37,002 bases of DNA from Bacteroidota bacterium (GTDB lineage Bacteria; Bacteroidota; Bacteroidia; Flavobacteriales; Schleiferiaceae): positions 1 to 37,002 of the forward strand of contig QQUU01000095.1 of the NCBI GenBank assembly GCA_003385605.1, read 5' to 3'. The notes below the pieces were generated by a model. The model searched no databases. It saw only the letters and a program-made list of their open reading frames with translations, and was not told the DNA's origin. Both the position numbers and the translations under genes were made by a program. Every line of letters starts with the position of its first letter. Position 1 is the stretch's first letter. This document shows, piece after piece, positions 1-6,861 of this stretch.

Positions 1-1032
1 ACTAATGAAACGTATATTGAAACTGTAGACGGAACACACATTAAGTCTGTCAGCAAAAGCATACACTTTTACACTAATAAAGAAAAAGAAGTGTCGGAAC
101 TTGAAAAGCCATTAGTATTTTTATGTGCTTCAGAAATTAGTAATATCCGACGAATTCAAACAATATTAGAGTTTGCGATCAAGTCCAACCGATCGTTATT
201 ACTCATTGCCCCTTGCGACCAACAAATCGTATCCGCACTTGCAATGAATCACGTAAAGGGCAATATTAAGTGCAATGTTATTGATCCCCCGTCATTTGGA
301 CTAAAACGGAAGGACATCCTCGACGACATTGCCCTTCTCACGGGTGCTACTGTTATTGATGAGAATCTTGGAGATTCCCTCGACAATATCACCCCAGAAG
401 CGTTAGGGTCAGCCTCAAAGGCTATCATAGATACCGACGGAACAACATTAGCTATTGATGAGGTTCCGGAAGCGGTTGCAGAGCGGGTAGCTTACCTGCA
501 AGAGCAACTAGATAATGAAGACCACATAGTAATGCGACCACACCTTGAAAATAGACTAGCTCTATTAAACGGGGGTGTTTCAATTGTATATGTAGGTGGT
601 GACACAGAAGTTGAAGTTTCTGAAAAGAAAGACCGTGTTGATGACGCAATACACGCAGTTCGTGCCGCAAAGAAGGAAGGTATTCTTCCAGGCGGAGGTG
701 CTGCGCTTTGTTATATTGCGTCGTTGAGTAAACTAACCGGTGCAAACGAAGGCGAAGATGTTGGTATTCGTATTATACGTAATGCTTTACACTCTCCGTT
801 TGTACGTATTCTTAAAAACGCAGGGTTAGTGCCGTCTGAATACGAAGTAGAAGGATGGGGCTACGGTGTTGATGTTATTGATGGTAAAGTTAAAGATATG
901 CGAAGAGCTGGTATTATTGACCCTTTGCTTGTAACAAAGTCTGCTTTACTAAACGCATCCTCAGTAGCTACTACTATTTTATCAACTGATTGTGTAATTT
1001 CAAATGTGCGTGACTATGAAAGCGATAGGTAA
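1..1032 (+). CDS. groEL: Viral group I chaperonin GroEL, C-terminal ~343 residues (5' end outside window)
   Basis: The frame is open from base 1, and the 30 codons before the GTG at 91 already align with GroEL, so the gene begins upstream of the window and GTG 91 is not its start. What is visible corresponds to the apical domain onward (about E. coli residue 185 to 525). Conserved landmarks are ELEKPL, KISNIR-like EISNIR, FGLKRKDILDDIALLTG, LNGGVSIVYVGG, and RVDDAIHAVRAAKKEG, which holds the ATPase aspartate equivalent to D398 at 643-645. GILPGGGAAL (GGG at 691-699) and GIIDP (D495 equivalent at 919-921) follow. These nucleotide-pocket residues argue for an active ATPase. The apical GYLSPYF region is diverged (about 46-75), and there is no GGM tail: the protein ends at SDR. 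The next gene, groES, overlaps its end. By family knowledge it folds proteins with a co-chaperonin cap; here capsid or tail proteins are the likely clients. Confidence 0.93.
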   Translation, partial: TNETYIETVDGTHIKSVSKSIHFYTNKEKEVSELEKPLVFLCASEISNIRRIQTILEFAIKSNRSLLLIAPCDQQIVSALAMNHVKGNIKCNVIDPPSFGLKRKDILDDIALLTGATVIDENLGDSLDNITPEALGSASKAIIDTDGTTLAIDEVPEAVAERVAYLQEQLDNEDHIVMRPHLENRLALLNGGVSIVYVGGDTEVEVSEKKDRVDDAIHAVRAAKKEGILPGGGAALCYIASLSKLTGANEGEDVGIRIIRNALHSPFVRILKNAGLVPSEYEVEGWGYGVDVIDGKVKDMRRAGIIDPLLVTKSALLNASSVATTILSTDCVISNVRDYESDR

Positions 1033-1276
1033 ATACATTATTATAAACGAAATAAAAGAAGATCTTAAGAAGACAGAGGGCGGCTTGTTGCTAGCCGAAA
1101 GTCATCGAGAAGATATACGATATAGAACAGCTACAGTTAAGTCCACAGGGACGCACGTAGAAGGTATTAATGAAGGTGACACTATATGGTACGATCGTCA
1201 CGCTGGTCACAACGTTGAGATCGGTGATGATATATATTCAGTTATCCAAGAAAGAGATGTAATTATAGTATTATAA
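1016..1276 (+). CDS. groES: Co-chaperonin GroES-like protein
   Basis: This 86-residue protein has the length and layout of GroES. It starts MKAIGKYIIINEIKED, like the MNIRPLHDRV start of GroES. A mobile-loop equivalent follows (KKTEGGLLLAES, residues 18-29), whose GG-LLL corresponds to the GroEL-binding GG-IVL. Next come RTATVKSTG and the NEGDTIWYDRHAGHNVEIGDDIYSVI barrel strands. I chose ATG 1016 over the in-frame ATG 1004 because the family's N-terminus aligns there; 1004 would add only MCVT. The gene overlaps the groEL end by 17 bases and its TAA overlaps the next ATG (TAATG). It should cap the chaperonin encoded just upstream. It is a compact, phage-type version, comparable in role to T4 gp31. 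Confidence 0.88.
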   Translation: MKAIGKYIIINEIKEDLKKTEGGLLLAESHREDIRYRTATVKSTGTHVEGINEGDTIWYDRHAGHNVEIGDDIYSVIQERDVIIVL

Positions 1277-1731
1277 TGGATCGTTCTGATTTTATAGAAC
1301 GAGGCGAAGTAAAAGTTGATTTTCTAAAATACTACAGGCTTGTCAGCAGATGGGCCTGTAGAGAAAATGATTTAAATATTGCTGACCTCGAATTGTTATT
1401 TTATCTGGATCCTATTAAATATTTTACAATACAAGATTTCAAAGACGGAACATTCTACTATAGCTGGGATAAAATGCGGTTTTACCGTTTGCAAAAAGAA
1501 GGTTGGATAACCAAAATACATAAAGGCAACGGAAGACTTGGTGATCATAATAAATATACGGTTTCCACAAAAGGACACCGGTTAATTGGTCGAATATATA
1601 AAATATTAATAGGACAAGAGTTATTGCCTGAATCTACAAGAAGAAGTAAAATTATGAAACGTAATACTTATGTAGATAAAGTTTACTCACAGGCAATTAA
1701 AAAATTTAACAAAGATAATTTAGATGGCTAG
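1276..1731 (+). CDS. Small winged-helix/MarR-like protein, function unknown
   Basis: A basic 151-residue protein, starting on a TAATG overlap with groES and ending 8 bases inside the next gene. Helical N-terminal part FLKYYRLVSRWAC...DLELLFYLDPI (about 16-48) is followed by FYYSWDKMRFYRLQKEGWITKIHKG (about 61-85) and a beta-wing-like NKYTVSTKGHRLIGRIYKILIG. This is the helix-turn-helix plus wing order of MarR-type domains. The C-terminal RRSKIMKRNTYVDKVYSQAIKKFN is strongly basic. I recall similar small proteins beside tail genes in marine phages, where the role is unassigned. DNA binding is an inference from the pattern. It could be a late-gene regulator or a virion-assembly protein. Confidence 0.6.
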   Translation: MDRSDFIERGEVKVDFLKYYRLVSRWACRENDLNIADLELLFYLDPIKYFTIQDFKDGTFYYSWDKMRFYRLQKEGWITKIHKGNGRLGDHNKYTVSTKGHRLIGRIYKILIGQELLPESTRRSKIMKRNTYVDKVYSQAIKKFNKDNLDG

Positions 1732-2074
1732 AATATCAACGTATGAACAGGATTCTACCGTATCGAAAAACGACAAAGTTGTAGGTACAGACTCTGTTAC
1801 TGGAGAAACTAAAAACTTTACATTAGGTTCAATACTTTCTTTAGTTACAGGAACTATTAATGTTCCGAATGAAAACGAAGTGGACTCTTATGTACACACA
1901 CAAGGATCAGCTTCATCAACGTGGACTATAACGCACAACTTAGATAAATACCCATCTGTTACCGTTGTAGATAACGACGATGATGTTGTTTATGGTGATA
2001 CAAATTATCAAGATAAAAACACAGTTATAATATATTTTGGTGCGGCGTTCGCGGGCAAAGCATTTTTAAACTAA
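1724..2074 (+). CDS. Small tail-fibre/tip protein with phage C-terminal beta domain
   Basis: A 116-residue protein. The N-terminal MARISTYEQDSTVSKNDKVVGTDS resembles a short attachment segment seen at the start of marine phage fibre proteins. The C-terminal half (about 63-116; STWTITHNLDKYPSV...VDNDDDVVYGD...NTVIIYFGAAFAGKAFLN) is an all-beta module of a type common at the ends of phage fibres. The ATG lies inside the end of the preceding gene. Its position as first gene of the host-recognition block supports a fibre or fibre-tip role. The function is inferred from this module and its context, not from a catalytic motif. Confidence 0.65.
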   Translation: MARISTYEQDSTVSKNDKVVGTDSVTGETKNFTLGSILSLVTGTINVPNENEVDSYVHTQGSASSTWTITHNLDKYPSVTVVDNDDDVVYGDTNYQDKNTVIIYFGAAFAGKAFLN

Positions 2075-2080
2075 TAGAAA

Positions 2081-2995
2081 ATGGCAATAAAACATTTAGC
2101 AAATCTCGATCTAAATCACAACGAAATAAAAAACGTTAGGATAGATGTAGTTACTGCGGACCCCTCAACTAACTTATACGCGGGCCGTGTAATATACAAT
2201 TCAGCAGCCCATGAAATGAAGTACTATAGTACTGAGTCTGGCAACGCAGGGTGGGTTAGCATGAAGAACACTGATACAGACGTTGACGTTAGTTTAGCAA
2301 ACTTAGTAGCTAGATTACCTCAAATAACAGAGGATGTTACTATAGGTGATGCAACTGATGTTGCTATAACGACTTCGGGTGATTTAACAGTAACAGGTGA
2401 TTTAACTGTAAACGGATCAACTACAACCGTTAATACAACAGAGCTTACCATCGAGGACAACCTAATGACTCTTAATAGCGGTCAAACAGGCACACCTCCT
2501 ACATCATTAAGATCAGGTATAGAAGTAGAGCGTGGGGATACGGCTAACGCTATACTGCAATTCAACGAAAACACTGATAAGTGGGAGTTCTCCGTAGATG
2601 GTGGAACAACATTTACAAATTTAGGTGCTGACCCGGCTGATGCAAGTGAAACCGTAAAAGGTATTGTAGAATTAGCTACAACAGCGGAGGCAACAACAGG
2701 TACAGATACAGCCAGAGCTGTTACACCCGCTGGATTAGCTGCTCATGCTACTGCAAGAAGTTTTGCTGTTAATTTAGAGGCTTCAAATTCTGCTGTAACA
2801 AAATCTACAAATACATATACAGTAACACATGGACTAGCCACTAGAGACGTTATGGCGCAAGTTTACGAAACTGCTTCTCCTTATGAAACAGTACAAGTAG
2901 ACATTGCTAGGGCAACAACGGGAACCATAACAGTTGCGTTTGCCGATACTGTAACAGATGGGGACTACAGAGTCCTTATCACTAAAATAGACTAA
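2081..2995 (+). CDS. Tail fibre protein
   Basis: 304 residues of typical fibre composition (Thr/Ala/Asp/Val rich, no Cys). It has an N-terminal HLANLDLNHNEIKNV segment (4-19), usual for fibre attachment. A beta-repeat region DLTVTGDLTVNGSTTTVNTT (101-120) leads into LTIEDNLMTLNSG and GIEVERGD, a combination I recognise from many marine phage fibres. The classic tail-fibre repeat KGIVELATTAEATTGTDTAR...VTPAGLA lies at 193-220. The C-terminal module (245-304; YTVTHGLATRDVMAQVYET...ITVAFAD) parallels that of the preceding gene. It starts 6 bases after the previous stop, without a Shine-Dalgarno sequence. The likely role is host surface binding. Confidence 0.8.
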   Translation: MAIKHLANLDLNHNEIKNVRIDVVTADPSTNLYAGRVIYNSAAHEMKYYSTESGNAGWVSMKNTDTDVDVSLANLVARLPQITEDVTIGDATDVAITTSGDLTVTGDLTVNGSTTTVNTTELTIEDNLMTLNSGQTGTPPTSLRSGIEVERGDTANAILQFNENTDKWEFSVDGGTTFTNLGADPADASETVKGIVELATTAEATTGTDTARAVTPAGLAAHATARSFAVNLEASNSAVTKSTNTYTVTHGLATRDVMAQVYETASPYETVQVDIARATTGTITVAFADTVTDGDYRVLITKID

Positions 2996-3001
2996 TAACA
3001 T

Positions 3002-4504
3002 ATGTCGATTAAATTTAAATCAAAATTATCTGAAATTGATGTAGACGGCAAGATCGTTCAAAGCAAACATAGGGTAATAAAGCATACGGATACAGTCCAG
3101 GATTTAGTCGTAACTGTAATTACCAAAACAGCTGCGCATCCTGAGTTTGGAAACGGAAGTAGCAGCGGATTTGTAATTGATGGTGTTGAGGGTGCTTATC
3201 TTGAATTTACTCCTGGAATTACATATAAATTTGATCAGTCAGATAGTTCTAATGCTAATCATCCGCTTAGATTTTACGAAGATTCAGCAAAAGCAACAGC
3301 ATATACAACTGGAGTAACCACAAGTGGCACGCCAGGGTCCGCTGGAGCTTATACACAAATAGCGCCAACAACATCAACACCTGCTGTTTTATTTTACCAA
3401 TGTAGTGCGCATTCTTTAATGGGTAGCTATGTCAAATTTGGAACAGTAACATCCACAGACACTTATTCAATTAATGTAGCTCAAGATGGTGGTAATGTAG
3501 ATTTAAATTTAGATGCGGCTAGCGGCACTGATTCAACAGTGCAGTTAACTGCGGGTTCAAATATAACTCTTACAAGAAACGACGCAAATCAGGTAACTAT
3601 AGCTTCTACTGCTAGTGGAGGAGTAACAGTGCAAGAAGAGGGGAGTTCTTTATCTACAGAAGCGACTACATTAAATTTTGTTGGAGATTCAGTAACCGCA
3701 TCAGGAACTGGGGCAACCAAAACAATAACTATAACAGGTGGTAGCGGTGCGGGTACTGTAACTATTGAAAAAAACACTATTACCGCTACGGCTAGCCAAG
3801 TTAATTTTACGATTGATAGCGAGCCAGCAAGTGTAAATAATTTACAAGTTTATTTAGATGGTGTATATCAAGCAAAGTCAAACTACACTTTTAGCGGAAA
3901 TACTATATCAATAAATTCACCTACAGGTGTTGACGCAGGAGTTAAGGTTGAAATTATACACTTAAAGGTAGTCGATGCAAGAGTTGAATTAAATTCTTAC
4001 ACAGGTGATGGTTCAGATAGGACATTTTCTACCCAATCAAATATAAACAACAAAAACAACGTCCAAGTATATATTGACGGTGTGTATCAATCTAAAGATA
4101 CATATGATGCAAGTGGGACAATAGTAACATTTAATACAGGTAATGCACCACCAAATGGAACGACTGTTGAATTATTACATATAGTATCAACATCATCTGA
4201 AAACGAGTTAGCTAATTATAATGTTTCTGTTATAAGCGCAAATACAAATGCACAAAAAGATTATTTGTATGTATTAACAGCAACATGTACACTAACATTA
4301 CCATCTGCTCCCAGCGTGGGCGATTCAATAAAAATATCAAATAGGTCTGGGGTAGCAACTGCTACTGTTGCTCGTAATGGTAAAAAAATAATGGGTGCAG
4401 CAGAAGATTTAACATTAGACAAACTTAATTCAGGCTTTGAAATGATATTCTCTGGAGATGCACAGGGGTGGATATTAATAGGAGTAGAAGGCGTAGAAGC
4501 TTAA
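3002..4504 (+). CDS. Tail fibre/adhesin with cupredoxin-like domain and tandem beta repeats
   Basis: 500 residues. The N-terminal domain (about 55-147) reads YLEFTPGITYKFDQSDSSN, then NHPLRF with H87, then FYQCSAHSLMGSYV with C134, H137 and M140. That His-Cys-His-Met order is the type-1 copper ligand order of plastocyanin-like folds, although the spacing to Met is short. A beta-rich middle follows (DGGNVDLNLDAASG...TITITGG). Two tandem repeats of about 65 residues lie at 257-323 and 330-396; each contains VQVY(L/I)DGVYQ(A/S)K and a VE(I/L)(I/L)H end. The C-terminal part (about 405-500) is another beta module. The fibre role is supported by composition and neighbours. Metal binding is inference only. 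Confidence 0.75.
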   Translation: MSIKFKSKLSEIDVDGKIVQSKHRVIKHTDTVQDLVVTVITKTAAHPEFGNGSSSGFVIDGVEGAYLEFTPGITYKFDQSDSSNANHPLRFYEDSAKATAYTTGVTTSGTPGSAGAYTQIAPTTSTPAVLFYQCSAHSLMGSYVKFGTVTSTDTYSINVAQDGGNVDLNLDAASGTDSTVQLTAGSNITLTRNDANQVTIASTASGGVTVQEEGSSLSTEATTLNFVGDSVTASGTGATKTITITGGSGAGTVTIEKNTITATASQVNFTIDSEPASVNNLQVYLDGVYQAKSNYTFSGNTISINSPTGVDAGVKVEIIHLKVVDARVELNSYTGDGSDRTFSTQSNINNKNNVQVYIDGVYQSKDTYDASGTIVTFNTGNAPPNGTTVELLHIVSTSSENELANYNVSVISANTNAQKDYLYVLTATCTLTLPSAPSVGDSIKISNRSGVATATVARNGKKIMGAAEDLTLDKLNSGFEMIFSGDAQGWILIGVEGVEA

Positions 4505-4518
4505 CAAATAAATAAAAC

Positions 4519-5742
4519 ATGGCTAATATATCAAGTTTTTTTCCTAGCGGTGGCGGAGGCGCGGCTATTGGAGATTTTGCAATCAAACCCATAGCAGCAA
4601 AAGCAAATACTTATGTGGACACAAATGGGTTTACATGGTTAAAAACAGGTGTTCTAGAAACAACGGTTTCCTTATATCCTGATGCTCCGCTTACTAGAGC
4701 TGGAAGTGAAATAGCCGGTTGGTCTTCACATTTTAACGGTGGATATTCTACGTATGGTATTGAATATGACACACTTAATAATGTGGGCATTATAAGATCA
4801 GCTAGTAGTTATCCAGGGCTTAACTCTACAGTTGACACTATTGATGTTGATTCAAATGGACTACCAGACGCTACGTTTACAAATGCGACATTTACGGCGG
4901 CAGGAAGTCTATATCAAACTCCTCCATTGTATGATGGAACAGATGATTGGATAGCGATGTACGACGGAACCGCAAGTGCGTCAACTGGGCCTAGATACGG
5001 TAATTATACCATAGGTAATACATTAGCTGCTAATGATATAGTATTTAAAAAAGCTACAGGCGGGACCTACAATGCTTATACAACAACTGACACCGGAAAA
5101 GTAAGTTTATCAGGATATACAGCCCGCGCAGCTGCGGACTGGAGTGGAGCTAATTCAGAATCTGGGCATCTTATTTCAAGTATAGGTATTACAGATGATC
5201 ATTTTTACGTAGGTGTACAGGCTTATGATAGTAGTTATCAAGCAAATTCTTATGGAAGATATTACTATGCGTTAAATACCACATATATTCAGCAAAGTTT
5301 TACTATAAAGTTTAATAAAAGTGATGGTACATTTGACGAAGTTTTATTAGATAAATTACCTATAAATGATTCCGGCAGTGATAAAGTATTTTTATATGAC
5401 GCGTCACAACCATATACAGGCACAAATAAAAAAGTTGAACATATTAATAGTGACGGAACTCTTGAATTAGATTTTATTATAACTAAATCTTCTTATGCCA
5501 ACGGTTTTTTAATTCCGCCTTTTTATTCTGATCATAATAGTAATTTTTATGTATTTGACTCAAATAATACCCATTCTCCAGGAACAATAGATAAATACGA
5601 TCAAGCCCGTGGGTTTGCAACCCCTCTATACAGCAGGGCTCTTACGGAAGATACATCAAGAACACAAACTGGTTCAGGCCCAATAGGACCACACCAAACC
5701 TCAGAAATGAGCGGTGAACCAATATATATGAGAGTACTATAA
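4519..5742 (+). CDS. Putative receptor-binding/tail-tip protein
   Basis: 407 residues, rich in Ser, Thr, Tyr, Asn and Gly, with no signal peptide or transmembrane segment. The N-terminal MANISSFFPSGGGG...KANTYVDTNGFTWLKTGVLETTVSLYPDA (1-56) is of a kind I recall from marine phage fibre proteins. The remainder is predicted beta-rich (for example SFTIKFNKSDG, GTLELDFIITKSS) and ends in PIYMRVL with no recognisable enzyme motif. It sits between the long fibres and a putative fibre-assembly chaperone, consistent with a distal adhesin. The AAATAAAAC leader has no Shine-Dalgarno sequence. The specific ligand cannot be told from the sequence. Confidence 0.6.
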   Translation: MANISSFFPSGGGGAAIGDFAIKPIAAKANTYVDTNGFTWLKTGVLETTVSLYPDAPLTRAGSEIAGWSSHFNGGYSTYGIEYDTLNNVGIIRSASSYPGLNSTVDTIDVDSNGLPDATFTNATFTAAGSLYQTPPLYDGTDDWIAMYDGTASASTGPRYGNYTIGNTLAANDIVFKKATGGTYNAYTTTDTGKVSLSGYTARAAADWSGANSESGHLISSIGITDDHFYVGVQAYDSSYQANSYGRYYYALNTTYIQQSFTIKFNKSDGTFDEVLLDKLPINDSGSDKVFLYDASQPYTGTNKKVEHINSDGTLELDFIITKSSYANGFLIPPFYSDHNSNFYVFDSNNTHSPGTIDKYDQARGFATPLYSRALTEDTSRTQTGSGPIGPHQTSEMSGEPIYMRVL

Positions 5743-5744
5743 TT

Positions 5745-6005
5745 ATGGCATTAATTGATAACAGTAAAAAAATACAAAAAATTCTTTATTCATCTAATGA
5801 AACAGAACAGCCTATACCTTCTGATATGCCTTTAGAAGGTAGACAAGCTTTAGCGAGAGAATGGAGAAATAAAGAATTAGACAAAACAGACTGGATAGCT
5901 GCTATTCCCGATCATGGCTCTTATGATGACTATATGACTTATAGAACTAACCTTAGAGATTGGCCATCAACAGATGGCTTTCCAGATACTAAACCAACAT
6001 TATAA
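5745..6005 (+). CDS. Putative tail-fibre assembly chaperone
   Basis: 86 residues. The C-terminal half has R(N)KELDKTDW (41-50), PDHGSYDDYMTYR (55-67) and NLRDWP...GFP (69-80). This matches the RN..L..TDW....D.....YR..LRD.P....FP pattern of the phage tail assembly chaperone family (Pfam Phage_tail_APC-like). Proteins of this family are usually encoded directly next to the fibre they help fold, as here after the 407-residue adhesin. The gene starts 2 bases after the preceding stop and its stop overlaps the next ATG (TAATG). The family call rests on this motif pattern and is moderately sure. Confidence 0.6.
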   Translation: MALIDNSKKIQKILYSSNETEQPIPSDMPLEGRQALAREWRNKELDKTDWIAAIPDHGSYDDYMTYRTNLRDWPSTDGFPDTKPTL

Positions 6006-6367
6006 TGGCATTAACAAAAGTAACAAGCGACGTTTTAGCAGATGAGTTTTTCACTCGCGCGGCTGCGCCTGCACAAATAACAGCAGATACAACAAAAGAA
6101 GTGGATTTTACCGCAGCGGCTGTAATACCGTTTAGCACTAGCGCGGCTATTACATTAAATTTTACTAACCATAAACCTGGTATGGTAAAAAATGTAATTA
6201 TTACAGACGTAGGAGGAACATCATCGTTAGCTTACGATACTTCTGATACTGTAAAGGTGTTAAACGGAGAATATTCTTCAACATCAGGTGCTGTTAACTT
6301 TATTCAAGTAGTATGTGTTAATACTAATACATTCTATGTAACGATTTCACAAGAACCATCGGCATAA
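6005..6367 (+). CDS. Small fibre-associated structural protein
   Basis: A 120-residue all-beta protein. The opening MALTKVTSDVLADEF is a recurrent start of phage fibre proteins. The rest (for example ITLNFTNHKPGMVKNVIITDVG and INFIQVVCVN-like VNFIQVVCVNTNTFYVTIS) suggests a single beta-sandwich ending at SQEPSA. It overlaps both neighbours by a single base (TAATG on each side), showing it is translated as part of the fibre operon. It is probably a short fibre or fibre-tip subunit. No enzyme or binding motif is seen. Confidence 0.55.
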   Translation: MALTKVTSDVLADEFFTRAAAPAQITADTTKEVDFTAAAVIPFSTSAAITLNFTNHKPGMVKNVIITDVGGTSSLAYDTSDTVKVLNGEYSSTSGAVNFIQVVCVNTNTFYVTISQEPSA

Positions 6368-6858
6368 TGAAAGCAAGACTAGAAGCTGGGAAAGTAGTAA
6401 AGTACTCACAAATCCCAAATCAAGTAGATAATATATTAGGTGGAGCACGTAACTTAAATCCTGAAGATTTAGGTTTTTATGATGTTGTTGTTCCAGATTA
6501 CGATCCGGTAACACAAAGTATTAGTAACTTGCACATGGAAAGCTCTTATGCTTCACCAACGCTGGAAGATCCAAATGCAACACGCACTGTTTTTATTTAC
6601 GACGTAAACGATAAAACAATATCTGAAACTGTTGACGAACTAAAACAGCGACGTATAAACGAGCTTAATAGCTTAGTATATGATAAACTACAGCCTACGG
6701 ATTTTTATATTACCAGGTTTACTGAAAAGGCTGTTAGTATACCTTCTGCTATTCAAATTGCAAGAGATGCAATTAGAACAACTGCAGAAACAAAAGAAAA
6801 TGAAATTAATGCTTTAAGTGATAAAGCGGCTATACTTAAGTACGATATAAATTTTTAA
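6367..6858 (+). CDS. Putative fibre-assembly/tail-associated protein
   Basis: 163 residues. The N-terminal part (1-45; NLNPEDLGFYDVVVPDYDP) resembles the first domain of fibre assembly proteins. A helical C-terminal part has ELKQRRINELNSLV (91-104), KLQPTDFYITRFTEK (107-121), IPSAIQIARDAIRTTAETKENEINAL (125-150). The 'L.PTD(F/W)Y..R......P..I...R..IR' layout is that of tail-fibre assembly chaperones. This would make it the second such gene in the block, placed just before the very large lectin-like adhesin that it may serve. The assignment is by pattern and position only. Confidence 0.5.
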   Translation: MKARLEAGKVVKYSQIPNQVDNILGGARNLNPEDLGFYDVVVPDYDPVTQSISNLHMESSYASPTLEDPNATRTVFIYDVNDKTISETVDELKQRRINELNSLVYDKLQPTDFYITRFTEKAVSIPSAIQIARDAIRTTAETKENEINALSDKAAILKYDINF

Positions 6859-6861
6859 TAT

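Noticed and set aside
91-93. GTG as start of the groEL-like gene
   Set aside because: The frame is open from base 1 and the preceding 30 codons continue the GroEL alignment, so the true start lies outside the window.
1004-1015. ATG 1004 as groES start
   Set aside because: It adds only MCVT before the family's usual N-terminus; ATG 1016 aligns better. It cannot be fully excluded.
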